This document shows positions 5,422 through 13,231 of a stretch of 13,231 nucleotides of DNA, in pieces. Origin of the DNA: an uncultured Porphyromonas sp. (GTDB lineage Bacteria > Bacteroidota > Bacteroidia > Bacteroidales > Porphyromonadaceae); contig USJF01000023.1 in NCBI GenBank assembly GCA_900554935.1, positions 1-13,231 on the forward strand, written 5' to 3'. The notes beneath the pieces were generated by a model, which had not been told where the DNA came from, searched no databases, and saw only the letters and a list, made by a program, of their open reading frames with translations. Both the position numbers and the translations under genes were made by a program. Each line of letters begins with the position of its first letter. The stretch's first letter is position 1.

Positions 5422-6288
5422 ATGAAGAAGATTGGCATTTGCAATGTGATGACTCTTTTGGCTCTTGCGACCCTATTTGTTGCCTGCAACGGTAAGTCGC
5501 CTAGGATGCCCGAGCCAGAGGTCCCTAAGAATCCCAAAGAGAAGCAGGAGCCTAATAAGCCGGAGCCAACTCCCCCTGCACCTACACCAAAGCCGGAGCC
5601 TCCTGCACCAACTCCAACTCCTCCTGCACCTACTCCCCAGCCGGAGCCACCCGCACCGACTCCAACACCACCAGCGCCTGCCCCTAAGCCGCAGCCACCA
5701 GTGCCTGCTCCACCTAAGCCAGAGCCACCAGTGCCAACTCCACCAGCGCCGCAGCCACCAGTGCCTGCTCCACCAACGCCACAACCCCCGGTGCCAGCTC
5801 CACCAACGCCGCAGCCACCAGTGCCAGCTCCACCAACGCCACAGCCACCAGTGCCAGCACCACCAACACCGAAGCCACCAGTGCCAGCTCCACCAACACC
5901 ACCAGCTCCACAGCCACCTAAGGAAAAGGTGCTAACCATCCTTGGTAAGTGGCGATTGACTTGGTCGACGAAAGATTATCGCGACAATGTGAAAGATGGT
6001 TGGAAGTCAAACACAGGCATTGAAAAGCATATCTACACATTCAAGAATGATGGTAGTTGGAGCCTGGTGTCTGAAATTCAGGGTCTTGGTACTCATAAGT
6101 CGTCAGGGACTTACACGTTGAGTGGAAGTAGACTAGTGCTTAAATTGGTCAACCGTGGTCCTTTTGCAATGGAAGGTACATTTGAAGTGATGGTTAATGT
6201 GTGGAATGAGAATAACGAGCCAGATGAAATCAAACTTAAAGGAGTTGATAATAAACGAGGTTACATCCTTCTAAAGGAGAAGCAGTAA
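5422..6288 (+). CDS. Lipoprotein with proline-rich stalk and lipocalin-like C-terminal domain
   Basis: Predicted outer-membrane or surface lipoprotein of 288 residues. A lipoprotein signal (MKKIGICNVMTLLALATLFVAC) puts the lipidated cysteine at Cys22. Residues about 29-168 are a proline-rich stalk, rigid and extended, built first of irregular PEPPAPTP-type units and then of seven consecutive decapeptides (QPPVPAPPTP type, residues 91-160). The C-terminal domain (about 170-288) begins ILGKWRLTW and shows YTFKNDGSW, then GTYTLSGSRLVLKL, the pattern of Bacteroidetes lipocalin-like domains, small beta-barrels of mostly unknown ligand. The stalk would hold the barrel away from the membrane. The ATG is supported by the -7 box 36 bases upstream. 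It is a single-gene unit closed by the terminator at 6307-6344. Function is otherwise unknown. A long antisense frame over the stalk is only its complement. Confidence 0.85.
   Translation: MKKIGICNVMTLLALATLFVACNGKSPRMPEPEVPKNPKEKQEPNKPEPTPPAPTPKPEPPAPTPTPPAPTPQPEPPAPTPTPPAPAPKPQPPVPAPPKPEPPVPTPPAPQPPVPAPPTPQPPVPAPPTPQPPVPAPPTPQPPVPAPPTPKPPVPAPPTPPAPQPPKEKVLTILGKWRLTWSTKDYRDNVKDGWKSNTGIEKHIYTFKNDGSWSLVSEIQGLGTHKSSGTYTLSGSRLVLKLVNRGPFAMEGTFEVMVNVWNENNEPDEIKLKGVDNKRGYILLKEKQ
5692..5901 (+). repeat. Seven in-frame 30-bp tandem repeats encoding the proline stalk
   Basis: Seven consecutive 30-bp units encode PPVPAPPTP-like decapeptides (residues 91-160). Units differ mostly at third codon positions and in the first residue (Q, E or K). 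Because the unit is a multiple of three, gain or loss of copies would change stalk length without a frameshift. Confidence 0.85.
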
Positions 6289-6306
6289 ATTCCACTTTTT
6301 TAATTG

Positions 6307-6344
6307 ATGCAGAGGAGAGTGACTAATTCTCCTCTGCATTTTTT
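6307..6344 (+). terminator. Strong intrinsic terminator of the lipoprotein gene
   Basis: ATGCAGAGGAGA (6307-6318), a 9-base loop, TCTCCTCTGCAT (6328-6339): a perfect 12-bp stem followed by a T-run to 6344. It begins 19 bases after the stop codon. Confidence 0.93.
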
Positions 6345-6380
6345 GCGACTATACCTGGTGACAACATTCAATAGCCTAAG

Positions 6381-6413
6381 TTTCACACAATAGCAATATT
6401 TTTTGTACCTTTG
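6381..6413 (+). promoter_or_regulatory. Promoter of the rimP-nusA-infB run
   Basis: TACCTTTG (6406-6413) matches the Bacteroidetes -7 consensus TAnnTTTG exactly; TTTC (6381-6384) lies 21 bases upstream as an imperfect -33 element. Transcription would start near 6420, just ahead of the leader hairpin at 6427-6460 and about 60 bases before the rimP ATG. Confidence 0.65.
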
Positions 6414-6426
6414 TGGCGGAATGGTT

Positions 6427-6460
6427 GATGAGGGGACTCTTAACAAGCAGTCTTCTCATC
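6427..6460 (+). promoter_or_regulatory. Leader hairpin upstream of rimP
   Basis: GATGAGGGGACT (6427-6438), loop CTTAACAAGC, AGTCTTCTCATC (6449-6460) form a 12-bp stem with two G-T wobbles, filling most of the predicted leader and ending 19 bases before the rimP ATG. Only TTT follows, so it is not a clear terminator. In E. coli the equivalent operon is controlled through its leader by NusA; whether this hairpin does anything similar is an inference. Confidence 0.5.
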
Positions 6461-6479
6461 TTTGCGTATATCTAGTTTT

Positions 6480-6950
6480 ATGATAGAGATAAGAGACATA
6501 GAGGCATTGGTGGCGTCCTTCATCGCGGAGCACGAGGGTTATTTCCTCGTGAGGGCAGAGGTGAAGAGTGCCAATCGTATCGAGGTGGAGGTAGACCACG
6601 ATACCGATCCAGTGGATATCGATACCATAGTGGCACTCACTAAGCATATTGAGGAGGGGCTGGATAGAGAGAAGGAAGACTTTGAGCTGGAGGTGTCAAG
6701 CGCAGGTCTTACCACTCCGTTGCACGGGGTACGCCGCTACCGAAAGTTTATCGGAAAGGAGCTGGAGGTGCTATTGAAGAGGGGGGTAAAGGAGAAGGGC
6801 ATTCTGCTGAGTGCCGATGAGGAGGGCTTTGTGCTGGAGGTGACTCGGATGGAGAAGCCTGAAGGGGCACGTAGGAAGCAGGCGGTGGCGCATCAATTGC
6901 CCTTTAAGTACGACGAGGTAAAGAGCGCTACCTATTTATTGAAAGTGTAA
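6480..6950 (+). CDS. rimP: Ribosome maturation factor RimP
   Basis: RimP is a cytoplasmic factor needed for efficient maturation of the 30S ribosomal subunit. ATG 6480 gives 156 residues, the normal family size; a longer frame from TTG 6462 would run back almost to the leader hairpin and adds residues without family support. The N-terminal alpha/beta domain (about 1-80) ends in the family signature EVSSAGLTTPL (71-81; usual form EVSSPGLxRPL). The C-terminal SH3-like barrel (about 84-156) includes RRYRKFIGKELEV and the closing FKYDEVKSATY. It is first of the conserved rimP-nusA-infB run, with its own promoter and leader hairpin, and ends 30 bases before nusA. Confidence 0.93.
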   Translation: MIEIRDIEALVASFIAEHEGYFLVRAEVKSANRIEVEVDHDTDPVDIDTIVALTKHIEEGLDREKEDFELEVSSAGLTTPLHGVRRYRKFIGKELEVLLKRGVKEKGILLSADEEGFVLEVTRMEKPEGARRKQAVAHQLPFKYDEVKSATYLLKV

Positions 6951-6980
6951 AAGACAGAGCACGATATATATTTATAGACA

Positions 6981-8342
6981 ATGGCGAAGAAAAAGGAACC
7001 GACGATGATGGAGGCCCTAACCGAATATATGGGGCTCAAAAGTATTGACGAGGATACAATGGTCAAGGTGATGGAGGAGTCTTTGCGTAATGTGATCGCA
7101 AAGATGTTTGGCACCGACCACAATTTTGATATCATCGTCAATCCACTTCAAGGAGATTTAGAGATCTGGAGACGCCGTATTGTGGTGCCAGATGGCGAGG
7201 TGGAGAATGAGATGCAACAAGTCTCCATTAGTGAGATTCGTGCCCTTGGCGAGGAGGATATGGAGCTCGGGGAGGAGTATATTGACGAGGTGAAGTTTGC
7301 TAAGTTCGGTCGTCGTGCCATCCTCAATCTCAAGCAGTCGCTTGCGAGCAAGGTGATGGAGCTAGAGAAGGATACCCTTTATGCCAATTATAGTAAGAGA
7401 GTAGGGGAGCTGATCAATGCCGAGATTTACCAGGTCTGGAAGAAGGAGGTATTGCTCATGGATGATGAGGAGAATGAACTGATCCTCCCTAAGTCGCTCG
7501 CCATCCCACGCGACCGATTTAAGAAGGGTGAGCGGATCTGCGCTATTATCGATAAGGTGGAGTACAATAATAATAACCCGAAGATCATCCTAAGCCGTAT
7601 CTCAGACCTATTTATGAAGCGCCTATTTGAGCGTGAAGTGCCTGAGGTGCAGGATGGTCTGGTGACCATCAAGGCGGTAGCACGTATCCCTGGTGAAAAA
7701 GCAAAAGTAGCTGTGGAGAGCTACGACGAGCGTATCGACCCAGTTGGTGCTGTGGTGGGTGTGCGTGGCAGTCGTATTCAAGGCGTGGTTGGGGAGCTCT
7801 GTAATGAGAGCATTGATGTGGTGCAATATACTGCTAATCCTGTCTTATTCGTACAGAGAGCACTCGCGCCAGCCAAGAATATGGAGGTGCATCTCAATGA
7901 GGAGTCGAAGCGTGCCGATGTTTATCTCGATAAGGATCAAATTTCTGAGGCTATCGGTAAGGGCGGTAAGAATATCAAGCTAGCTGGTATGCTCACTGGT
8001 TACGAAATTGATATTTACCGTGATGAGACTCAAACGACGGATCTATCGGACCTCTATCTCACCGAGTTTGATGATGTTATAGACGACTGGGTGATCGATA
8101 CCTTTAAGGGCATAGGGTGTGATACCGCAAAATCGGTATTGAAGCACACTAAGGAGGAGCTGATCCGGGCAACTGACTTGGAGGAGAGCACCATTGAGTA
8201 TGTAATGCAGATCCTGATGACGGAGTTCGACGATGATGAGCTACCTAAGGAGCAATATGGACACCTCCCCGCACGTGACCCACGCTACTACGCACCAATA
8301 GAGGGAGAGGGTGCTACTACTGAGGAAGAGGAGGAGAAGTAA
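6981..8342 (+). CDS. nusA: Transcription termination/antitermination factor NusA
   Basis: NusA binds RNA polymerase and nascent RNA, modulating pausing, termination and rRNA antitermination. ATG 6981 gives 453 residues. Domains in order: N-terminal polymerase-binding domain (about 1-130), S1 RNA-binding domain (about 138-205), then tandem KH domains, KH1 with VGVRGSRI (259-266) and KH2 with GKGG (326-329). After KH2 comes a helical region (about 355-425, [12 protein letters not shown]...) resembling a single helix-hairpin-helix-type repeat, then an acidic tail ending EEEEEK. The long pair of acidic repeats of E. coli NusA is not present in full, as expected outside gammaproteobacteria. It lies 30 bases after rimP and 22 before infB, consistent with one transcript. 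Confidence 0.96.
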   Translation: MAKKKEPTMMEALTEYMGLKSIDEDTMVKVMEESLRNVIAKMFGTDHNFDIIVNPLQGDLEIWRRRIVVPDGEVENEMQQVSISEIRALGEEDMELGEEYIDEVKFAKFGRRAILNLKQSLASKVMELEKDTLYANYSKRVGELINAEIYQVWKKEVLLMDDEENELILPKSLAIPRDRFKKGERICAIIDKVEYNNNNPKIILSRISDLFMKRLFEREVPEVQDGLVTIKAVARIPGEKAKVAVESYDERIDPVGAVVGVRGSRIQGVVGELCNESIDVVQYTANPVLFVQRALAPAKNMEVHLNEESKRADVYLDKDQISEAIGKGGKNIKLAGMLTGYEIDIYRDETQTTDLSDLYLTEFDDVIDDWVIDTFKGIGCDTAKSVLKHTKEELIRATDLEESTIEYVMQILMTEFDDDELPKEQYGHLPARDPRYYAPIEGEGATTEEEEEK

Positions 8343-8349
8343 TATAGAA

Positions 8350-8361
8350 GGAGGAAAGGAG
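8350..8361 (+). promoter_or_regulatory. Strong Shine-Dalgarno-like tract before infB
   Basis: GGAGGAAAGGAG lies just before the infB ATG at 8365. GGAGG (8350-8354) has a normal 10-base spacing. It settles ATG 8365 over the in-frame GTG at 8311, which lies inside nusA. Such a strong purine tract is noteworthy, since Bacteroidetes generally make little use of Shine-Dalgarno pairing. Confidence 0.6.
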
Positions 8362-8364
8362 AAT

Positions 8365-11178
8365 ATGCCCAGCATAAAAGTAAATAGTATAGCTAAGAAA
8401 CTAGGGGTCGGATTCAAAACTATCGTTGAGTATCTCAATGAGAAGGACGACTCCAAGCAGTACAATGTCAATAGCAAACTGACCACGGAACAACTGAAGG
8501 AACTGGTCAATGAGTATGGTAGCGAGCTTCCTAAGGAGGAACGCAAGAAGCTACTCGATAGCTATACTGAGGAGCCTACGCCAAAGTCTGCAGCAAAGGA
8601 GACCACTACAACCGATAAGGTGGTGGCGACTAAGGAGGCACCAACTCAGGAGAAGCCCGAGCCAAAGGAGGTTGAAAAGGGCCCTAAAGTACTGGGTAAG
8701 GTGGAGCTGGATAAGAATAATGAGGTGGTAAAAAAGGCCCCTAAGAAGGAGACCCCTAAGGCTGAAACCCCTAAGAAGGAGACCCCTAAGGCTGAGACAC
8801 CTAAGAAGGAGACCCCTAAGGCTGAGACACCTAAGAAGGAAGCCCCCAAGGCTGAGACCCCTAAGAAGGAAGCTCCCAAGGCTGAGGCACCTAAAGAGGA
8901 GCCTATTCAGAGTGATGAGCCGAAGAGTGAGGAGAATGTGAAGCTGCTCACTACTCCCGAGGTGGAGATTAAGGTGGTGGGTAAGATTGACCTTTCTTCT
9001 TTCGATGAGAAGAAGAAGTCTTCGCAGAGAAAGCGTAAGCGTATTCGTGGGGGCAAGGTCAATGTGGAGCAAGAAGGGAAAAAGCAACAAGGCCAAGAAG
9101 GGGGTAAGACAAAGCAAGGCGGTGCTAAGCCGACATCCGGTAATAAGGGGCAAGGCGCTCCAGCTGGAGGTCAGCAAAACAGCAACCGTAACAACAACAA
9201 TAATAAGGCACAGCAGAAGCAAGGGCGTAAAGCGAAGCGCAAAGCTAAGCAGGAGGAGAAGCCCGAGATTACTCAGGAGGATATCCAGAAGCAGATCCGT
9301 GAGACGATGGCTGCTATTCAGGGTGGACGTAAGAAGACGACCAACCAAGCTGCTAAGTACCGTAAGGAGAAGCGTGAGGCTCACCGACGTGAGTTAGATG
9401 CTGAGGAGCAGGCACTACAGGAGGATAAGACACTACAGCTCACAGAGTATGTGACTGCCAATGACTTGGCACAAATGATTGATATCCCAGTGAACGATAT
9501 CATCATGTTCTGCTTCAACCTTGGTATGATGGTCTCTATCAATCAGCGATTAGAGAAGGATACCATTGACCTTATTCTGGATGAGTATGGCTATACCCCT
9601 GAGTATGTGGAGGCTCAGGTACTTGATATGATTGAGACGGAAAAGGACTCTGAGGAGGACCTTAAGCCTCGTGCTCCTATCGTGACGGTGATGGGTCACG
9701 TGGACCACGGTAAGACCTCTCTATTGGATGCCATTCGTAATGCCGACGTGATCAAGACGGAGGCGGGTGGTATTACTCAGCATATCGGTGCTTATAGCGT
9801 TACTCTCGAGGATGGGCGTAAGATTACGCTTCTGGATACGCCGGGGCACGAGGCCTTTACCGCTATGCGTGCGAGAGGGGCCAAGGTGACCGATATCGTT
9901 ATTATCGTAGTGGCGGCCGATGATGGTGTGATGCCACAGACTAAGGAAGCCTTGAGCCACGCTTCGTTGGCTGGTACTCCAATTATCTTTGCTATCAATA
10001 AGATAGATAAGCCACATGCCAATCCAGATAAGATCAAGGAAGAGCTCGCCAATCTTAATTATCTCGTAGAGGATTGGGGCGGTAAGTATCAGAGTCAGGA
10101 GATTTCGGCAAAGAAGAATATCGGTATTCAGGAACTACTAGAAAAGGTGTTGCTGGAGGCTGAGATGCTAGACCTCAAGGCCAATCCTAATAAGAAGGCT
10201 GTCGCTTCGGTACTGGAGAGTACTATGGAGCAGGGCCGTGGCTATACTACCAAGGTGCTGGTACAGGAGGGTACTCTCCGTGTAGGAGACCATATTCTTG
10301 CCGGTTCGAACTTCGGTAGGGTAAAGGCGCTTTTCAATGAGCGTGGACAGAATGTACAATCGGTTGGTCCTTCTGACCCAGTCAAGGTACTTGGCCTTAA
10401 TGGTGCTACTCAGGCAGGTGAGATTATGAATGTGCTAGATACGGAGCAGGAGGCTAGAGAGATAGCTACCCGCCGTAACCAGCTTAAGCGTGAGCAGAGG
10501 GAGCGGACGCAGCACTTGCCATCGCTGATGGATCTAAGCCGTCGTATCGCTGAGGGTAATGTGCAGGAGCTCAATATCATCGTCAAGGGAGATATGGATG
10601 GTTCTGTAGAGGCGCTCTCTGACTCGATCGTGAAGCTCTCTACCGATGAGATCAAGGTGAATGTAATTCACAAGGGCATCGGACAGATATCTGAAAGTGA
10701 TGTGATCCTCGCATCAGCTTCGGGTGCCATTATCATTGGCTTCCAAGTGCGTCCAGCACAAGGTGCCAAGAAGCTGGCAGAGGCTGAGGGCGTAGAGATC
10801 CGTACCTACTCGATTATTTACGATGCTATTGACGATGTCACCACTGCAATGGAGGGAATGCTTTCACCAGAGATCAAGGAGCGTGTCACTGCCAATATCG
10901 AAGTGCGTGAGACCTTCAAGGTATCCAAAGTGGGCACCATTGCTGGATGTTATGTGGTGGAGGGTAAGGTTTCTCGTACCGATAAGGTGCGTGTGATCCG
11001 TGATGGTGTGGTAGTACACGCTGGAGCCCTAGGCTCGCTCAAGCGCTTCAAGGACGATGCTAAGGAAGTGGTTGCTGGCCTTGAGTGCGGACTCAATATC
11101 GAGAATTACAACGACGTACAGCCTGGAGATATCATCGAGGCCTACGAGGAGATGGAGGTGGAGCGTAAGCTCTCCTAA
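8365..11178 (+). CDS. infB: Translation initiation factor IF-2
   Basis: IF-2 is the GTPase that places initiator tRNA on the 30S subunit and promotes subunit joining. ATG 8365 gives 937 residues. In order: N-terminal IF2_N helix bundle ([20 protein letters not shown], about 1-50); a long charged low-complexity region (about 60-350) with tandem [10 protein letters not shown] decapeptides (125-180) and an N/Q/G-rich basic stretch; a second IF2_N domain (about 357-412); the GTPase domain from about 436 with G1 GHVDHGKT (444-451), DTPGH (491-495) and NKID (545-548); then the beta-barrel, linker and C-terminal initiator-tRNA-binding domain ([12 protein letters not shown]...). All G motifs are intact. 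The extended variable N-terminus is usual for Bacteroidetes IF-2. It follows nusA by 22 bases. Confidence 0.97.
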   Translation: MPSIKVNSIAKKLGVGFKTIVEYLNEKDDSKQYNVNSKLTTEQLKELVNEYGSELPKEERKKLLDSYTEEPTPKSAAKETTTTDKVVATKEAPTQEKPEPKEVEKGPKVLGKVELDKNNEVVKKAPKKETPKAETPKKETPKAETPKKETPKAETPKKEAPKAETPKKEAPKAEAPKEEPIQSDEPKSEENVKLLTTPEVEIKVVGKIDLSSFDEKKKSSQRKRKRIRGGKVNVEQEGKKQQGQEGGKTKQGGAKPTSGNKGQGAPAGGQQNSNRNNNNNKAQQKQGRKAKRKAKQEEKPEITQEDIQKQIRETMAAIQGGRKKTTNQAAKYRKEKREAHRRELDAEEQALQEDKTLQLTEYVTANDLAQMIDIPVNDIIMFCFNLGMMVSINQRLEKDTIDLILDEYGYTPEYVEAQVLDMIETEKDSEEDLKPRAPIVTVMGHVDHGKTSLLDAIRNADVIKTEAGGITQHIGAYSVTLEDGRKITLLDTPGHEAFTAMRARGAKVTDIVIIVVAADDGVMPQTKEALSHASLAGTPIIFAINKIDKPHANPDKIKEELANLNYLVEDWGGKYQSQEISAKKNIGIQELLEKVLLEAEMLDLKANPNKKAVASVLESTMEQGRGYTTKVLVQEGTLRVGDHILAGSNFGRVKALFNERGQNVQSVGPSDPVKVLGLNGATQAGEIMNVLDTEQEAREIATRRNQLKREQRERTQHLPSLMDLSRRIAEGNVQELNIIVKGDMDGSVEALSDSIVKLSTDEIKVNVIHKGIGQISESDVILASASGAIIIGFQVRPAQGAKKLAEAEGVEIRTYSIIYDAIDDVTTAMEGMLSPEIKERVTANIEVRETFKVSKVGTIAGCYVVEGKVSRTDKVRVIRDGVVVHAGALGSLKRFKDDAKEVVAGLECGLNIENYNDVQPGDIIEAYEEMEVERKLS
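8737..8904 (+). repeat. 30-bp tandem repeats within infB
   Basis: Five complete 30-bp units and one partial encode (A/T)PKKE(T/A)PKAE decapeptides (residues 125-180 of IF-2). Units are nearly identical at the DNA level (cctaagaaggagacccctaag type), which suggests recent slippage; copy number can vary without a frameshift. The peptide is Lys/Pro/Glu-rich and probably disordered. Confidence 0.85.
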
Positions 11179-11270
11179 GATCGTGGGGACTCTCATGTGG
11201 GTTCCACCTAATCCTTGCCTGTACTGACGGGTGCGTTGTTAGCTAATAGTAGACAACTAGATCGTAAGAT

Positions 11271-11801
11271 ATGCATTGGTTGGATATTACGCTCCTATTA
11301 CTTCTTGGGATAGCTATCCTGAGGGGTTATAGGAGCGGTTTTATTTCACAAGCGATACAATTAGGGAGCTGGGTATTGGCTTGGTTGCTTGCCGATCCAG
11401 CCTCTCGGATACTCATCGACCTATTTGCAGCACAAGGGGTGACCCTCACTGTAGGTTGGATTACCTGGCTGATTGCATTCCTTGTGGTGATGCTCTTAAG
11501 CCGCTTACTCCTCAAGTTTTTCCTCAAAGGCGTTGGCGTGGCGCTTGGGATATTCAATAAGATTGCTGGGGCATTGCTTTCGCTTATGGTTACCACCATG
11601 GCACTAGTGATGCTGCTCAATTGTTACTCGGCACTTAGTCCTCGCTACGGTTGGGGAGGTGTGCCAGAGAAGTCGACCCTTGCGCCTGAAATAGTGCGCT
11701 TTGGGGAAACAATTCTACCTACAAGGTTGTTAATCCAAAAGGAAGTGAATCAACATCTAACACCAAAGGCAGAGGAGCCGTCCCCTGCCGACACGATATA
11801 A
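11271..11801 (+). CDS. CvpA family inner-membrane protein
   Basis: Small integral membrane protein of the CvpA family, named for E. coli CvpA (colicin V production); the molecular role is poorly defined, with reported links to envelope stress. It is 176 residues with about four membrane segments (roughly 4-18, 24-42, 62-83 and 98-120) and the N-terminal family pattern WLDITLLLLLGIAILRGYRSGFI, where the G-(Y)-R-x-G-F motif ends the first loop. The C-terminus (about 120-176) is soluble and polar. ATG 11271 lies 92 bases after infB, and the stop is 7 bases before sufB, so it is probably translated with sufB. Expression with infB upstream is possible, since no clear promoter or terminator appears in the gap. 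Confidence 0.82.
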   Translation: MHWLDITLLLLLGIAILRGYRSGFISQAIQLGSWVLAWLLADPASRILIDLFAAQGVTLTVGWITWLIAFLVVMLLSRLLLKFFLKGVGVALGIFNKIAGALLSLMVTTMALVMLLNCYSALSPRYGWGGVPEKSTLAPEIVRFGETILPTRLLIQKEVNQHLTPKAEEPSPADTI

Positions 11802-11808
11802 ATAATAT

Positions 11809-13231
11809 ATGGCCGAACAATTTGATGATATAATAGACAAGGTGACGCAGTCCGACTATGAGTATGGTTGGACTACCGATGTCGAGACGGAGTATATTCC
11901 AAAGGGATTATCCGAGGAGATCATTCGCCTTATTTCACAAAAGAAAGAGGAGCCAGAGTGGATGCTCGAACGACGTCTCGATGCTTATCGTCACTGGCTC
12001 ACTATGGAGCAGCCCGATTGGGCGCACCTCAATATCCCTGAGATCGACTTTCAGGAGGTGATCTACTTTGCTCAGCCCAAGGCACGTAAGAGCCACGATG
12101 AAGCAATGGACCCAGAGCTAGAGCGTACCTTTGAGAAGCTCGGCATTCCAGTCAATGAGCGTAAAGCATTGGCAGGCTATGCTGTGGATGCCGTGGTAGA
12201 TAGCACCTCAGTCAAGACCACATTCAAAGAGACCCTCGCCGAGAAAGGCATCATCTTCATGTCCTTTAGCGAAGCGCTCAAGGAGTATCCAGAGCTGATT
12301 AAGAAGTATCTAGGTACCGTAGTTGGTTATCGCGACAATTTCTTTGCCGCACTCAATGCTGCCGTCTTCTCCGATGGTTCATTCGTCTATATCCCTAAGG
12401 GCGTTCGTTGCCCGATGGAGCTAAGTACCTACTTCCGTATCAATGCCATGAATACCGGACAGTTTGAGCGTACCTTGATTGTCGCCGACGAAGGGGCTTA
12501 CGTGAGCTACCTAGAGGGGTGTACTGCCCCTATGCGTGATGATAATCAGTTGCATGCTGCGGTGGTAGAGATTATTGCCGAGACAGATGCCGAGGTGAAG
12601 TATTCCACCGTGCAAAACTGGTATCCAGGCGATAAGGATGGTAAGGGAGGTATCTACAACTTCGTTACCAAGCGAGGCATTTGTCGTGGCGACCGATCCA
12701 AGATCTCTTGGACACAGGTAGAGACCGGTTCGGCGATTACTTGGAAATATCCGAGCTGTATCTTGGCGGGTGATAACTCGGTAGGTGAGTTTTACTCGGT
12801 TGCCGTGACCAATAATTACCAACAGGCCGATACGGGTACGAAGATGATCCATCTGGGTAAGAATACGAAAAGTACGATCGTATCCAAGGGTATCTCTGCC
12901 GGTCATAGCCAGAATAGCTATCGGGGATTGGTAAAGGTGTCCGCCCGTGCGGAAGGCGCCCGTAACCATAGCCAATGCGATAGTTTGTTACTAAGCTCTA
13001 CTTGTGGAGCTCATACGTTCCCTTACGCTGATATTCAGAATGAGACGGCGATCGTGGAGCATGAGGCTACGACGAGTAAGATCAGCGAGGAGCAATTGTT
13101 CTACTGCCAGCAACGGGGTATCTCGGTAGAAGAGGCTGTCGGTTTGATCGTGAATGGATATGCCCGTGAGGTAATGAATAAGTTACCGATGGAGTTCGCC
13201 GTCGAGGCTCAGAAATTACTAAAGATCTCGC
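11809..13231 (+). CDS. sufB: Fe-S cluster assembly scaffold SufB, C-terminus cut by window edge
   Basis: SufB is the scaffold subunit of the cytoplasmic SufBCD complex, where Fe-S clusters are assembled before transfer to target proteins. ATG 11809 gives 474 codons running off the window; the family is about 470-490 residues, so only a few are missing. Recognisable blocks are [13 protein letters not shown] near the N-terminus, the [21 protein letters not shown] block, [16 protein letters not shown], and [21 protein letters not shown], whose Cys399 sits where the functional cysteine of the SufB-SufD interface lies in E. coli (from memory, Cys405). The beta-helix core is intact. It starts 7 bases after cvpA. 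In related genomes sufC and sufD follow; they would lie beyond the window. Confidence 0.96.
   Translation, partial: MAEQFDDIIDKVTQSDYEYGWTTDVETEYIPKGLSEEIIRLISQKKEEPEWMLERRLDAYRHWLTMEQPDWAHLNIPEIDFQEVIYFAQPKARKSHDEAMDPELERTFEKLGIPVNERKALAGYAVDAVVDSTSVKTTFKETLAEKGIIFMSFSEALKEYPELIKKYLGTVVGYRDNFFAALNAAVFSDGSFVYIPKGVRCPMELSTYFRINAMNTGQFERTLIVADEGAYVSYLEGCTAPMRDDNQLHAAVVEIIAETDAEVKYSTVQNWYPGDKDGKGGIYNFVTKRGICRGDRSKISWTQVETGSAITWKYPSCILAGDNSVGEFYSVAVTNNYQQADTGTKMIHLGKNTKSTIVSKGISAGHSQNSYRGLVKVSARAEGARNHSQCDSLLLSSTCGAHTFPYADIQNETAIVEHEATTSKISEEQLFYCQQRGISVEEAVGLIVNGYAREVMNKLPMEFAVEAQKLLKIS

Noticed and set aside
5415..5939. 174-codon minus-strand frame, Gly/Val/Ala-rich
   Set aside because: It is the complement of the proline-codon repeats (CCA/CCT read as TGG/AGG/GGT patterns); its composition is entirely explained by the plus-strand stalk.
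6456..6647. 63-codon minus-strand frame opposite rimP
   Set aside because: Shadow of rimP, with no signal of its own.
8551..9384. 277-codon minus-strand Leu-rich frame
   Set aside because: It lies wholly within infB, opposite Lys/Glu-rich codons that read as Leu/Ser on the complement; IF-2 on the plus strand is certain.
12511..12975. 154-codon minus-strand frame
   Set aside because: Lies entirely inside the well-conserved part of sufB and is its complement.

Overview
The window looks like chromosomal DNA of a Bacteroidota (Bacteroidetes) bacterium, most likely order Bacteroidales and Porphyromonas-like. Three things point there. The gene order rimP-nusA-infB-cvpA-sufB is one I know from Porphyromonas and its relatives. 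Several genes are preceded by the TAnnTTTG -7 element typical of Bacteroidetes sigma factors. IF-2 and the secreted proteins have Bacteroidetes-style sequences. The genus is an inference from layout, not a search result.

Layout. (1) Positions 1-1469, minus strand: most of an AspT/YidE-type membrane transporter with two TrkA-C (RCK_C) domains, cut by the window edge. (2) 1470-3777: an accessory region with a divergent promoter area, a 111-bp element made of two near-identical hairpins around a nested stem, two AT-rich genes for unrecognised exported proteins, and before each of them a short open tail with host-like codon use that resembles the 3' end of a lost gene. (3) 3778-4797: a secreted M23 metallopeptidase with a LysM domain, closed by a strong intrinsic terminator. 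(4) 4880-5421: about 540 bp without a gene, holding four 13-bp dyad boxes at an exact 23-bp period; the same bases form two interleaved perfect inverted repeats. (5) 5422-6288: a surface-type lipoprotein with a long proline-rich stalk and a C-terminal lipocalin-like domain, closed by a second strong terminator. (6) 6406 to the end: a conserved housekeeping run with its own promoter and a leader hairpin: rimP (30S maturation), nusA (transcription elongation/antitermination), infB (translation initiation), cvpA-like membrane protein, and sufB (Fe-S cluster assembly, cut at the right edge).

The housekeeping run couples ribosome maturation, transcription elongation and translation initiation, followed by a membrane protein and the start of the SUF operon. 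The middle region is envelope-related (transporter, peptidoglycan peptidase, lipoprotein) with accessory material between. I saw no tRNA, rRNA, CRISPR array, intact insertion sequence or transposase. The most unexplained structures are the 23-bp-period dyad array at 5081-5162 and the twin-hairpin element at 1639-1749.
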